Shown here: piece by piece, positions 17,121 through 26,214 of the stretch
Numbering within the stretch: the first letter of the stretch is position 1
Layout: every line of letters starts with the position of its first letter
Source: JABWBJ01 sp035646395
GTDB lineage: Bacteria > Gemmatimonadota > Gemmatimonadetes > Gemmatimonadales > Gemmatimonadaceae
DNA: 64,000 nt
NCBI GenBank assembly: GCA_035646395.1
Contig: DASRPK010000118.1
Span: forward strand, 1 to 64,000
Reading direction: 5' to 3'
Notes under the pieces: model-generated
Databases searched by the model: none
What the model was told of the DNA's origin: nothing
The model's input: only the letters and a program-made list of their open reading frames with translations
Position numbers and translations under genes: made by a program

Positions 17121-17225
17121 CGCGGGTCGTTACGTTTCCCGGACTCAAAACCGTTCCACAACCCCCTCCTCGCGCTCCGGCAACCAGCGCGGGGCGGCCA
17201 CGACCAAAGGGAGGATTGCCGACTC

Positions 17226-17585
17226 ATGATACGCCGTTACGAGGCGGTGTACATCTTCGACTCAGCACTCGAAGACGCCGCCATCAACGAGAAGATCTCG
17301 CGGTTCCACGGTCTTCTCCAAAGTCCGGAAGACATCTCGGTCGATCACTGGGGGCGCAGGCAACTCGCCTACAAGATCGGCCCGCGCGAAACCGGCTACT
17401 ACGTCATCGCAAAGTTCCACGCGACGTCGACCGTGCTCCCCGAGTACGAGCGCGCGATGAAGCTCGACGATGGAGTCGTCCGGTACCTGATCACGTTGTT
17501 CGAGCACGAAGTCGGTGCTCCCCCCATGACCGAAGAGGAGCTCGCCCGTGCCCGTGCCCAGGAGGAAGAAGACGATGAAGACTGA
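17226..17585 (+). CDS. rpsF: 30S ribosomal protein S6
   Basis: bS6 has 119 residues: MIRRYEAVYIFDSALED, WGRRQLAYKIGPRETGYYV, and MKLDDGVVRYLITLFE, with an acidic tail (AQEEEDDED). It pairs with S18 on the 30S platform. The ATG at 17226 gives the canonical N-terminus and has GGGAGG upstream. Its stop lies inside the rpsR start region, so the two are translationally coupled. Confidence 0.96.
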   Translation: MIRRYEAVYIFDSALEDAAINEKISRFHGLLQSPEDISVDHWGRRQLAYKIGPRETGYYVIAKFHATSTVLPEYERAMKLDDGVVRYLITLFEHEVGAPPMTEEELARARAQEEEDDED

Positions 17586-17811
17586 TTCCATGCGGCGTCC
17601 GACGAAGAGCTGCCCCTTCTGCGAGACCCGCGTGCACTACGTCGACTACAAGGATGATCGCACGTTAGGCCGCTTCATTACGGACCACGGCAAGATCCTG
17701 CCGAGCCGGCTGAGCGGCGTCTGTGCGCGCCACCAGCGCCAGCTGTCAACCGCGATCAAGCGCGCCCGTTACCTCGCGATCATCCCCTACATCCGCGGTC
17801 AGCAGGCCTAG
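17575..17811 (+). CDS. rpsR: 30S ribosomal protein S18
   Basis: This is a bS18 of 78 residues containing KSCPFCETRVHYVDYKD, LGRFITDHGKILPSR and the basic RHQRQLSTAIKRARYLAIIPY. The CPFC pair suggests a zinc-type S18. I preferred the ATG at 17575, which has AGGAGG 10 nt upstream and overlaps the rpsF stop. A GTG at 17548 would add nine residues. The stop TAG shares its G with the next start codon. Confidence 0.95.
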   Translation: MKTDSMRRPTKSCPFCETRVHYVDYKDDRTLGRFITDHGKILPSRLSGVCARHQRQLSTAIKRARYLAIIPYIRGQQA

Positions 17812-18857
17812 TGAGCACGACCCCGCCGTCGATTCCGGAAAGCGACGCCGCACCAGCGGCGGGGCGTGAGCGCGGCTGGCGACTGATCCTGCCCGCCCTC
17901 GGGCTGTTTCTCCTCGTGCCGGCGTTTGCCGCGTTGCGCGTCATCTTCCCGGTCGAGCAGACGATCCTGCTCGTCGGGCCGGCGATCGGCGTGTGTGCCC
18001 TGGTCGCCTGGGTGCAAGGCGGTCGGGTGTGGCTCGCGCTCACCTGGTTGTTGTTGTCCGCCTGGATGCTGCTCAGGCCACCGGGCGCAGGGTCGGGCTT
18101 CGAATTCCTGGCCCGGGGCTGGGCCATCGTGCTGGTGTCGATGTTCGGCATCGTGTGCATGCTTGGCGGACGGCGCCTCTTTCTCTCGCGCGCACTTTCA
18201 GCCGTGGCGGCAACATTCGTCTTCGCCGGCGCGGTGGTGCTCGTGTCCGACGTTTCGACCGGTCGTGTTCAACGCACGCTCGCCGATGAACTCGATCGAC
18301 GGGCCGCGCCACTGAACGCCCAGGTGCAGGCAACGACCATGGGGCCGGAGTGGCAGAACTTCGCCGACAGCAATCCTCGCTTTGCGGCCCTGGTGGAACA
18401 GATGCTGGAAAGCTGGAACCGCATGCCCGAAGTGACTGTCTCGTTTTTCCCCGCCCTGCTCGCGCTGGAATCGCTGGCCGCGCTCGCGCTGGCGTGGGGA
18501 CTTTTTCATCGCATCAGCCGAACCCGGGTGGGTCCCCCATTGCAGCGGCTTCGGGACTTCAAGTTTGGCGACCAGCTCGTGTGGGGGTTCCTGGTCGGGA
18601 TCGTCCTGGTCGTGATTCCGTCCCTTGATGCCCTGCGCGGACTTGGAGTCAACCTGATCCTCTTTTTTGGTGCGCTCTACGTGCTTCGCGGCCTTGGAGT
18701 GCTTGCCTGGTTCATGGCCGACCGCCGTCTGGCGATCGCCATGCTGATTCTTCTGGCGCTGCTTTTCACCCCCGCCGTTGGAATACTCGCGCTCGGCCTC
18801 GGTCTTGGTGACACGTGGGTCGACTGGCGCGGCCGCGCGCGGCAGCAACTGACATAA
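17811..18857 (+). CDS. DUF2232 (YybS-like) integral membrane protein
   Basis: The protein has 348 residues with about eight transmembrane helices, starting with a Pro/Ala-rich cytoplasmic leader. The last helices read FLVGIVLVVIPSLDALRGLG and MLILLALLFTPAVGILALG. The position between rpsR and rplI is the classic YybS/DUF2232 position. The family may be a transporter component related to EcfT-like or S-component folds; the substrate is unknown. It uses a GTG start overlapping the rpsR stop by one base. Confidence 0.8.
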   Translation: MSTTPPSIPESDAAPAAGRERGWRLILPALGLFLLVPAFAALRVIFPVEQTILLVGPAIGVCALVAWVQGGRVWLALTWLLLSAWMLLRPPGAGSGFEFLARGWAIVLVSMFGIVCMLGGRRLFLSRALSAVAATFVFAGAVVLVSDVSTGRVQRTLADELDRRAAPLNAQVQATTMGPEWQNFADSNPRFAALVEQMLESWNRMPEVTVSFFPALLALESLAALALAWGLFHRISRTRVGPPLQRLRDFKFGDQLVWGFLVGIVLVVIPSLDALRGLGVNLILFFGALYVLRGLGVLAWFMADRRLAIAMLILLALLFTPAVGILALGLGLGDTWVDWRGRARQQLT

Positions 18858-18876
18858 CGACTCTGGAGCTCATCTC

Positions 18877-19320
18877 ATGGAAGTCATTCTTCGGCAATCG
18901 GTGGAGAAGCTCGGTTCTCCCGGCGAGGTGGTGAAAGTCTCTAATGGATACGCGCGGAACTACCTGCTTCCACGCGGCATAGCCGTTATTGCCACCGAAG
19001 GCAACAAGAAACAGATCGAGGCGCAACGCCAGCGGCTCGAGGCGGCGGAGGACGAGCGTCGCGAGCAGGCTCAGGGAATGGCGGGCACGCTGGAACAGGT
19101 ATCGCTCACATTCTCCGCTCGCGTCGGCGAAGAGGGGAAGTTGTTCGGCTCCGTCACCGCCGGCGACATCGTGCAGCAACTGGAAGCGCTTGGACACAAG
19201 ATCGAGAAGCGTCAGGTCGACCTTCACGAGCCGATCAAGGCGCTGGGCGTGTACCGCGTGCCAATTCGCCTGCACGCGGACGTGAAGCCGGAAATCAAGG
19301 TGTGGGTGATCAAGCAGTGA
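18877..19320 (+). CDS. rplI: 50S ribosomal protein L9
   Basis: bL9 of 147 residues: MEVILRQSVEKLGSPGEVV, NGYARNYLLPRGIAV in the N-terminal RNA-binding domain, then the long linker helix (about 45-75) and the C-terminal domain (KLFGSVTAGDIVQQLEALG). It is last in the rpsF-rpsR-DUF2232-rplI operon. The TGA stop is directly followed by an inverted array. Confidence 0.96.
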   Translation: MEVILRQSVEKLGSPGEVVKVSNGYARNYLLPRGIAVIATEGNKKQIEAQRQRLEAAEDERREQAQGMAGTLEQVSLTFSARVGEEGKLFGSVTAGDIVQQLEALGHKIEKRQVDLHEPIKALGVYRVPIRLHADVKPEIKVWVIKQ

Positions 19321-19383
19321 CAAGAGTTGAAGAGTTGAAGCGTTGAAGAGTTCCCGCTCTGCAACTGTTCAACTGTTCAACCT
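19321..19383. repeat. Inverted GTTGAAGA / CAACTGTT array after rplI
   Basis: The left arm has 8-nt units GTTGAAGA, GTTGAAGC, GTTGAAGA (19325-19350). The right arm has GCAACTGTTCAACTGTTCAA (19361-19380). The arms pair imperfectly across about 10 nt. The element starts at the first base after the rplI stop, so it may help end or protect the rplI transcript. Confidence 0.8.
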
Positions 19384-19423
19384 CGACCGTCGGGGAAGGT
19401 CAGCCGCGGCGTGTCGAAAGTCT

Positions 19424-19462
19424 GGGCTCGTTGGATCGGGATTCCCCCCGTCCCACGAGCCC
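19424..19462. terminator. Possible hairpin between rplI and rsfS
   Basis: GGGCTCGT (19424-19431) is exactly complementary to ACGAGCCC (19455-19462) across a 23-nt loop that itself has a short GC stem. Only TT follows, so it is a weak candidate for an intrinsic terminator. The 237 bp from 19384 to the rsfS start show no gene. Confidence 0.35.
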
Positions 19463-19620
19463 TTCTGCCATTCGTACCGTCCCTTTCACCGTCTTGTAAT
19501 GTCGCGACCTGTGCAGGCGCATTATGCTTTGTCGAACACGGGAGAATCGCAGGGCTCCCGGATCCGGAACAATTCTCACAGCCTCTCCTACAAAGGCGCG
19601 TTCGTGACTCACTACCGCGC

Positions 19621-20001
19621 ATGAAGTCGTCATCGGCCACACGGCCAAGTCTTGCTGCCGCACAGACGGCAGCCGCGCTCTGTCTCGACCTGAAAGCGAA
19701 CGATGTTGTGATCCTGGACCTGGAAGGTGTCACCGACATGACCGACTGTTTCGTGATCGCCAGCGGCTCGTCGGACACCCACGTCAGGGCCATCGCGGAA
19801 TTCGTCGCCGAAGAGATGAAGAAGCGCGGGTTTCCAGCACATCACGTCGAAGGACTCAATCAGGGGCGCTGGGCGCTCGTTGATTTCGTGGATTTCGTGG
19901 TGCACGTCTTTCATCCCACGTTGCGGTCGTTCTACCAGCTGGAACGACTGTGGGGGGATGCGGCGGTGGTCGCGGTGGATCCGCAAGGAGCAGGCACATG
20001 A
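19621..20001 (+). CDS. rsfS: Ribosomal silencing factor RsfS
   Basis: RsfS binds L14 and blocks subunit joining when nutrients are poor. The 126 residues include VVILDLEGVTDMTDCFVIAS, VEGLNQGRWALVDFVDFVVHVF and RSFYQLERLWGDA, all diagnostic. The ATG at 19621 was chosen by family length. The stop overlaps the start of the next gene as ATGA. Confidence 0.95.
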   Translation: MKSSSATRPSLAAAQTAAALCLDLKANDVVILDLEGVTDMTDCFVIASGSSDTHVRAIAEFVAEEMKKRGFPAHHVEGLNQGRWALVDFVDFVVHVFHPTLRSFYQLERLWGDAAVVAVDPQGAGT

Positions 20002-23000
20002 GGCATCTCAGACAGGCAAGCCTGGTAGCGCTAGCGCTGATCCTCGTCGCGGTCGTCGCGGCACCGGTCAAAGCCCAGCAGTACTTCGGCCAGAACCAGG
20101 TCCAGTTCGACAAGTTCAACTGGAAGGTCAAGGAAACGGCGCACTTCCTGATCCACTTCTATCCGGAAGAGCGCGACGGCATCAACGATGCCGCGCGCAT
20201 GGCCGAGCGCTCGTATGCGCGCCTGTCCCGGATGCTCAAGCATGAGTTCCGCGAAAAGAAGCCGCTGATCCTGTATCGCTCCCGCGGCGACTTCGGGCAG
20301 AACAACGTGACGGGTGACCTGGGCGAAGGCGTCGGCGGTGTGACCGAGGCGCTGCGCCACCGGATCCTCCTCCCCTTCACCGGCGACTACAAGAGCTTTG
20401 AGCACGTTCTCGCGCACGAGCTCGTCCACGCGTTCCAATACGACATCTTTGCGCGCGGCCGGGCCGGCAACGGGCTGCAAACGCTGGCGCAGGTCGATCC
20501 ACCGCTCTGGTTCGCGGAGGGCATGGCGGAATACCTGTCGCTCGGACCGAACCACATCCTCACGCAGTCCTGGGTCCGTGACGCGGCACTGAACGGTACG
20601 CTGCCCACCATCGAGCAGATGACCGAGCGGCCGGACCTGTTCTTCCCCTACCGCTACGGAGAGGCGCTCTGGGAGTACATCGGTGGACGTTGGGGTGACG
20701 ACGTCATCGGTGAGATCATGAACTCCGCGCCTAACGTCGGCATCGACCGTGCCTTCAAGCGCGAGCTCGGCCTGAGCCTCGAGGAGTTGAGCGAGGAGTG
20801 GCGGGACGCGATGCAGGTCAAGCACCTGCCGCAGGTCTCCACCCTGGACCGCGCCCGCAAGTTCTCCGAGCCGTTGTTGTCCCAGCGCAAGACCGGTGGC
20901 TTCTCGCAGCTCTTCATCGCCCCCGCGCTCTCGCCGGACGGCAAGCTGATTACCTTCATCTCGCAGGGGAGTTTCCTGCGCGGTGAGGTTTTCCCCGATC
21001 TCTGGTTAGGCGATGCCGAGACGGGCAAGCGGATCAAGCGCCTCGTCCAGACGACTACGTCGCCGGACTTCGAGGAGCTGCGCCTGCTCTACTCGCAGAG
21101 CGCCTTCTCACCGGATGGCAAACTGCTCGCATTCTCCGCCCAGCGCGAAGGTCGCGACATCCTGTACGTGATGGACGTCCAGCGGCGGAAGACAATCAAG
21201 CGGTTCGACGTCGGCCTCGAATGGGTGACGTCGCCCAGCTGGAGTCCTGACGGCAAGCAGATCGTGGTGAGCGGATCGAGCACCGGCCTGACCGACCTGT
21301 TCGTGATCGACTACGAGACGGCGGCCCTGCGCCGCCTGACGAACGACAAGAACGGCGACCTGCAGCCGGCGTGGTCCCCCGACGGGCAGCAGATCGCCTT
21401 CGTGACCGAGCGCGGTGAGACCACCGACCTCGACATCCTGCGACTCGGGACGTGGAAGGTCGCGATCTACGACTTCCGCAACGGGAACATCGAGGTTGTC
21501 GGCGGCCAGGGCGGGCATAACCTGAACCCGCAGTGGGCGCCCGATGGAAAGGCGATCGCCTACATCAGCGATCGCACAGGGATCGCGAACGTGTTCCTCT
21601 ACGACGTGGGCAACAAGGAACACTACCAGCTGACGAACGTGATCGGCTCGGTCAGCGGCATCACCGAGTACAGCCCCGCCATCACCTGGGCGCGTCAGGC
21701 CGACAAGCTCGCGTTCACGTACTTCGAGGACGGCGACTACACGGTCTGGATGACGAACAACCCGCGGCGGCTGCGCGACCAGCCGTTCCGGCCCAAGCCG
21801 GTGGTCGTGGCGTCGGCGCAGACACCTAACGCGGCCACCGCGGCGCAGACCATGGCCGCGCTGCGGCAGGCGGAGGCGCAGCGCGGCGAAAGCATGCGGG
21901 CAGCGATCGACGCTGCGGCACGCGACTCAGGATCGGCAGGCGCCGATCCACGCCGGCAGTCCATCTATCGCGCGTCCACGGGCATCCGGCCATCGGCCGA
22001 TATCCCGGGCATGAACGAACGGTCGGGCGCGAGCCCGGTGAGCGTGGCGCAGTTGCTCGACAGCGTGAACCTGGCCCTCCCCGACACGACAACCTTCCGC
22101 GAATACGACTACAAGGTTGGATACCGGCCGGAATCGATTTACCGGCCGAGCATCGGCTACGCGCAGGACAATTACGGTCGTGGCCTGTATGGCGGCGCGG
22201 GCGTGATCCTGGCCGACCTGCTGGGCAACAACCAGATGATCGTTGCCGGCCAGGTGAATGGCCGGTTGAGCGAGGCCTTCCTCCTCGGCGCCTACACCAG
22301 CCTCGGGAATCGCCTGCAGTACACCCTGGGCGTGTCCCAATCGCCCTATTTCTTCGTGCAGGACTATGGATGGACCCCGTTCGGTGACGGCAGCGCGAAT
22401 TTTCTCGAGGAGTACGTCGTTGCGCGCTACATCGTGCGTGAGGCTTTTGCCATCGGCATGAGACCATCCAACCGCTTCAACCGGATGGAGCTCGGTGTTT
22501 CTGCCAATAACGTGTCACGCTCCATCGCGGTGTATAGCCGCGCGGTGGATGGGTACACTGGCTACGGCACGCAATGGCTCGTGGACAGCATCATCAACTT
22601 CCCTGGCCTGAATTACATCGCGCCATACGTAGCGTACGTGTCGGACAATTCATTGTTCGGATATACCGGCCCGATCGCCGGCCGGCGCTATCGCGTACAG
22701 GTGCAACCGGTCGTGGGCGGACTGCGCTGGACGGAATTTTCGGCGGACTACCGTCGTTATGTGCCCCTGCTCTTCAATTTCCTCACGGTCGCCTGGCGGA
22801 CCCAGACCAGCATCGGCGTCGGACCCGACGAGATGATGTTCCCGAAGTACCTCGGTCGCGCGGACTTTGTGCGCGGATACGACCGTGAACAGTATGCCGC
22901 CCAGTTCTGCGGCGGAATCTTCTCCGATCAGACGGCCTGTAACGTGACCGAGCTTCTGGGGAGCCGGTTCCTGCTCGGCAATGTCGAGTTGCGGTTCCCG

Positions 23001-23285
23001 CTCGTCAGGCGGTTCGATCTCGGCGTCATTCCGATTTCGCTGCCGCCGGTCGATGGTTTGTTCTTCTTCGACGCCGGCGTCGCGTGGTCGAAAGGCCAGA
23101 AAGTTTCGTTGTCGAAGCCCGAGGATTACGACCAGGACTTCCAGCGTTACCTGCTGCGCAGCTACGGTATGGGCGTGCGACTGAATCTCTTCGGCTACGC
23201 ACTCCTGCGCGCGGACTACGCAATTCCGCTCGATCGAGGCACGCGACGCGGATACTGGGTGTTGACGCTCGGACCGAGTTTCTGA
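19998..23285 (+). CDS. Surface protein: gluzincin-like domain + PD40/TolB propeller + beta-barrel
   Basis: The protein has 1095 residues with a signal peptide (ASLVALALILVAVVAAPVKAQ). Domain 1 (about 20-270) resembles peptidase MA-like gluzincins: HELVHAF near residue 140, with a possible third ligand in FAEGMAEYLSLG. Domain 2 (about 290-620) is a TolB-like propeller with repeated SPDGK and SPDG blades. Domain 3 (about 700-1095) is beta-rich with aromatic girdles, ends ...YWVLTLGPSF, and resembles the surface-antigen (BamA-like) barrel. The C-terminal Phe fits an outer-membrane barrel signal. Start chosen: ATG overlapping the rsfS stop. Confidence 0.78.
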   Translation: MRHLRQASLVALALILVAVVAAPVKAQQYFGQNQVQFDKFNWKVKETAHFLIHFYPEERDGINDAARMAERSYARLSRMLKHEFREKKPLILYRSRGDFGQNNVTGDLGEGVGGVTEALRHRILLPFTGDYKSFEHVLAHELVHAFQYDIFARGRAGNGLQTLAQVDPPLWFAEGMAEYLSLGPNHILTQSWVRDAALNGTLPTIEQMTERPDLFFPYRYGEALWEYIGGRWGDDVIGEIMNSAPNVGIDRAFKRELGLSLEELSEEWRDAMQVKHLPQVSTLDRARKFSEPLLSQRKTGGFSQLFIAPALSPDGKLITFISQGSFLRGEVFPDLWLGDAETGKRIKRLVQTTTSPDFEELRLLYSQSAFSPDGKLLAFSAQREGRDILYVMDVQRRKTIKRFDVGLEWVTSPSWSPDGKQIVVSGSSTGLTDLFVIDYETAALRRLTNDKNGDLQPAWSPDGQQIAFVTERGETTDLDILRLGTWKVAIYDFRNGNIEVVGGQGGHNLNPQWAPDGKAIAYISDRTGIANVFLYDVGNKEHYQLTNVIGSVSGITEYSPAITWARQADKLAFTYFEDGDYTVWMTNNPRRLRDQPFRPKPVVVASAQTPNAATAAQTMAALRQAEAQRGESMRAAIDAAARDSGSAGADPRRQSIYRASTGIRPSADIPGMNERSGASPVSVAQLLDSVNLALPDTTTFREYDYKVGYRPESIYRPSIGYAQDNYGRGLYGGAGVILADLLGNNQMIVAGQVNGRLSEAFLLGAYTSLGNRLQYTLGVSQSPYFFVQDYGWTPFGDGSANFLEEYVVARYIVREAFAIGMRPSNRFNRMELGVSANNVSRSIAVYSRAVDGYTGYGTQWLVDSIINFPGLNYIAPYVAYVSDNSLFGYTGPIAGRRYRVQVQPVVGGLRWTEFSADYRRYVPLLFNFLTVAWRTQTSIGVGPDEMMFPKYLGRADFVRGYDREQYAAQFCGGIFSDQTACNVTELLGSRFLLGNVELRFPLVRRFDLGVIPISLPPVDGLFFFDAGVAWSKGQKVSLSKPEDYDQDFQRYLLRSYGMGVRLNLFGYALLRADYAIPLDRGTRRGYWVLTLGPSF

Positions 23286-23292
23286 CGGGCAA

Positions 23293-23400
23293 CAAGCAAG
23301 AAGCAAGAAGGGAAGGAACGAAACGGTTGAAATCTGAGGGCCCGAGCGTGTTAGCGCCGGGCCCTCAGTCGTTCCCTTCTTGCTTCTTGCTTCTTGCTTT
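23293..23400. repeat. Compound inverted element: (GCAAGAA)n arms around GAGGGCCCG hairpin
   Basis: The left arm is AAGCAAGAAGCAAGAAGGGA and GGAACG (23293-23320). The right arm is CGTTCCCTTCTTGCTTCTTG with more units to 23400. Between them is the 11-bp hairpin described separately. The element begins 7 nt after the stop of the surface-protein gene. It is the same family as 32366-32514 and 63973-64000. Confidence 0.9.
23334..23368. terminator. GC-rich hairpin, probable intrinsic terminator core
   Basis: CTGAGGGCCCG (23334-23344) pairs perfectly with CGGGCCCTCAG (23358-23368) across a 13-nt loop. It sits in the middle of the compound element after the surface-protein gene. There is no strong T-run, so termination ability is inferred from the shape and position and from its recurrence at 32406. 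Confidence 0.6.
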
Positions 23401-23434
23401 TACTCTTTGTTTCCCCGCTTGCCCCGCCTAACTT

Positions 23435-24931
23435 ATGCGGGTGCGGGGCCGACTCCTTCTGCTTTCATTTTTTGCCCTGGCCGCCTGCTCCGATTCGCGC
23501 GGCTCTTCAGGGACTGATGTCGCCGCGTTTGGTGCCGCGTACGGCCAGGACCCTATTGCCCTTCGCGTAGGTCGTGGTGGCGGTCGCGTGCGCGCCTATC
23601 AGTATCCGCGCCTCGATTCCATGATCTGGACTTCGACGCAGTCTATCGGCAGCCAGGCGCGCATCCTTGCGTTTGACCCGGAAAACGGCCTCGAGGCGTA
23701 CGTCGATCGCGCTGGTGTCCCGGGCTGGGTGGATCTCCGCGTCGGCACGGTCAAGCCGAGCAGGACGTCGAAGATGACGATGCTGACGTCCGTCGACGCC
23801 TGGTCGATCTTCAGCGTCGTCCGCGATACGCTGGTTCATAGGTCGACACCGAGCGGCGAGTGGGAACTGCGCGTGGCCGAGCCGGTGCGTGCGCTCTTCC
23901 CGGTCGCGGACGGCGGCTTGATCGTGTTGTCGACAGCTGACGACCGGTCGATGTTGCGCCGTCTCCGTCCACCGGAGCGCACGGTGCTGGATTCCGCGTC
24001 CATCGCCACACCAACGCATACGGTGGTCTCGCCATTAGGCGACCGCATCTACCTCGCCTACGGCCGTGACGTCGCCGCGCTGAACGCCACCACGTTTGCA
24101 GAGGTGGGCCGGGTGCAATTCGACGGGCCGATCGTCGCCCTCACCACGACACCTTCCGGTGACCGCGTTTTTGTCGCCATCGAAGGCTCGCTCGAATTGG
24201 CCATACTCGACCGCTACAGCGGCGAGCGGACGGACGCGGTGCGCCTGCCGGGGCGGGTCAAGGGACTGCGCGTCGACCCGTTAGGCAGGCTTTTGCTCGC
24301 CCGCCCCGACACCGGGGACTCGGTGTGGGTCATCGACGTCGGCACGAATCGCCGGGTGACCACCCTGGCCACTCCGTGGCGTGACGACCTGCCGAATGTC
24401 GCGCCGGACGGGGCGGTGGCGACGATCAGCGGCAACGATGTTCACTTCACGGTCCCCGGGCACGAGCGGCCGCGCATCATCGTGCGCGACGGTGCGAGGG
24501 AAATCTGGCACTTCGTGTTCTGGAACGGCTTCCGGCCGAGAGCCTCGGGACTGGACCTGCCCGTCGTCTTCCCCGTTGACACGCTCTATTACGCCGAACC
24601 GCTGAGCGACTCGCTGTCGACACTGCCACCGGTTCCCCTCGACACAACGGCGGAGCGCCCACAGGTGGTGCTGCCTGACACGACGGTCCGCAGGCCGCCG
24701 GTGACGACCGTGTGGAGCGTGCAACTTGCGGCGGTCCTTTCCGAGGATCGAGCGCGTGAAATCGCGGCCACCATCCGGGTCGATGGTGCGACGCCCCGGG
24801 TTGTTGTCGCCACGGTCGACGGCACGCGTGTCTACCGGGTCGTGATGGGGCCGTTCAACTCGCGCGCGGAGGCCGACCGCGTCGGGCGGGAATCGGGCCG
24901 GGATTACTGGGTTTTCGAGGGAGTGCCGTGA
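23435..24931 (+). CDS. Lipoprotein with propeller-like repeats and C-terminal SPOR domain
   Basis: This 498-residue protein has a lipoprotein signal ending FALAAC. Its middle (about 130-340) looks like a beta-propeller, with recurring blades such as PLGDRIYLAYGRDV and TPSGDRVFVAIEGSLELAILD. The C-terminal 80 residues form a SPOR domain (VWSVQLAAVLSEDRAREIA, then RVVMGPFNSRAEADRVGR). SPOR domains bind denuded septal peptidoglycan. It therefore probably sits in the outer membrane and reaches septal wall. Its TGA overlaps the GTG start of the next SPOR gene. Confidence 0.82.
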   Translation: MRVRGRLLLLSFFALAACSDSRGSSGTDVAAFGAAYGQDPIALRVGRGGGRVRAYQYPRLDSMIWTSTQSIGSQARILAFDPENGLEAYVDRAGVPGWVDLRVGTVKPSRTSKMTMLTSVDAWSIFSVVRDTLVHRSTPSGEWELRVAEPVRALFPVADGGLIVLSTADDRSMLRRLRPPERTVLDSASIATPTHTVVSPLGDRIYLAYGRDVAALNATTFAEVGRVQFDGPIVALTTTPSGDRVFVAIEGSLELAILDRYSGERTDAVRLPGRVKGLRVDPLGRLLLARPDTGDSVWVIDVGTNRRVTTLATPWRDDLPNVAPDGAVATISGNDVHFTVPGHERPRIIVRDGAREIWHFVFWNGFRPRASGLDLPVVFPVDTLYYAEPLSDSLSTLPPVPLDTTAERPQVVLPDTTVRRPPVTTVWSVQLAAVLSEDRAREIAATIRVDGATPRVVVATVDGTRVYRVVMGPFNSRAEADRVGRESGRDYWVFEGVP

Positions 24932-26214
24932 GGGATGCCGACCGGGCCGTCCCCGTTCCGGGTGGGCCCTTCGGCGACCGGTCTGCCGTAGCCATCGTCG
25001 GTGAAAGCCTGGCCGACGTTGCTCGTGAGGCGCTGAAGATGGCCCGCGTGGAGTCGAAGTCGCGGCCGGTGCTGCTGGTCGACCTCCTCGGCCAGGGGAG
25101 TGCGCTGGACGAAATGTTCGGCGACGATGATCCGCATGGCGTTTCTGACGCCGCGCGATACGGGATCTCGCTGAACCGTGTTGCCCGCGAAGTGCCTGAC
25201 GCCGACAGCCTTTTTGTGGTGTCGGGCGGTGCGGAATCGCCATTCGCCGACGACGTGCTGTCGAATCGCATCTGGGGATCGTGGTCCGATCAATGTCGAA
25301 GAGCCGGCGCGTTGCTGGTGGTCGCCGCTCCCGCAGACCTGCAGGACGTGGAAAAGGCGATCGACCAGCTCGATGGCCTCTTCATGATCGGGGATGCCGC
25401 GGCGCCGTCCACCCACGTGCCGCTGATCGGTCGAGTGTCCGGAACACTTCCGGTTCCGACGGTGGAAGCGCCGTCGGAAGTCGTGCTGCCGGCCGCCGAG
25501 CAGGCGGCTGTCGACGTCACGCCGATCACCCCGAAGCGCGTCAATCGGGCAATGCAGGTCGCAGTTGCCGCAGTGGCGCTCGCGGGAGTGGCGGCGGGTG
25601 CGTGGTGGGCGAACGGCAAGATCCAGGAACAGCGGAGCGGTTCCACTCCGCAGGTCGCTGCTGTCGGTGAGCCGATCATCATGCCGGGAGACCCGACGTC
25701 GGACAGTGCGCGTGGTGTCGCGGCAGGCCTGCCGGTCGGCGCGGTCCCGTGGTCCGTGGAACTGGCGAGCGTCAACACGATCAATGGCGCCATGGCGCGT
25801 GTTCGTCAGGCGCTCGATTCCCTGCCCGTTCCGACCTTCGCGGCCACGCAACCTGGCGGCGGCGCGATCTGGTATCGCCTTCGGGCCGGCGCCTTCACCA
25901 CCAGCGAACAGGCGGATTCGCTCCTGGCTTCCTTACGCGAACGCGGAGCGATCGAACCAGCGGCAGGTCGTGTCGTGCAGGCGCCGTTGGCGTGGTTGCT
26001 CGAGGAAAACGTGCTCGAGGAGCAGCTTTCGGTGCGATTGTTCCTCTGGCGGCAGCAAGGACTGCCGGCGTATGCGCTTTTCGACCGGAATGGCACGACA
26101 CGGATCTATTTTGGTGCGTTCGAAAACGAGGCGGAGGCGCGCCTGCTGACGCCCATGCTCGACAGTCTCAACCTTTACGCGACCCTCGTGACGAGGATCG
26201 GGAGTGTTCGTTAG
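24928..26214 (+). CDS. Membrane protein: degenerate ParA/CpsD-like domain, one TM, SPOR domain(s)
   Basis: This 428-residue protein starts at a GTG coupled to the previous SPOR gene. The cytoplasmic region (about 15-165) has the shape of a ParA/CpsD-type NTPase (AIVGESLADVAREALKMA, then VLLVDLLGQG) but no Walker A GKT/S, so it is probably inactive. A single transmembrane helix follows (about 210-230, VAVAAVALAGVAAGAWW). The periplasmic part has one clear SPOR-like unit (about 275-345, VPWSVELASVNTINGAMA and WYRLRAGAFTTSEQADS) and a second partial one at the C-terminus (RIYFGAFENEAEARLL). It ends directly at the smc start. Confidence 0.75.
   Translation: MRDADRAVPVPGGPFGDRSAVAIVGESLADVAREALKMARVESKSRPVLLVDLLGQGSALDEMFGDDDPHGVSDAARYGISLNRVAREVPDADSLFVVSGGAESPFADDVLSNRIWGSWSDQCRRAGALLVVAAPADLQDVEKAIDQLDGLFMIGDAAAPSTHVPLIGRVSGTLPVPTVEAPSEVVLPAAEQAAVDVTPITPKRVNRAMQVAVAAVALAGVAAGAWWANGKIQEQRSGSTPQVAAVGEPIIMPGDPTSDSARGVAAGLPVGAVPWSVELASVNTINGAMARVRQALDSLPVPTFAATQPGGGAIWYRLRAGAFTTSEQADSLLASLRERGAIEPAAGRVVQAPLAWLLEENVLEEQLSVRLFLWRQQGLPAYALFDRNGTTRIYFGAFENEAEARLLTPMLDSLNLYATLVTRIGSVR

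Noticed and set aside
19411..19620. N-terminal extension of RsfS or a small gene after rplI
   Set aside because: The family N-terminus fits the ATG at 19621, and the upstream part starts in repeat DNA and contains a hairpin.
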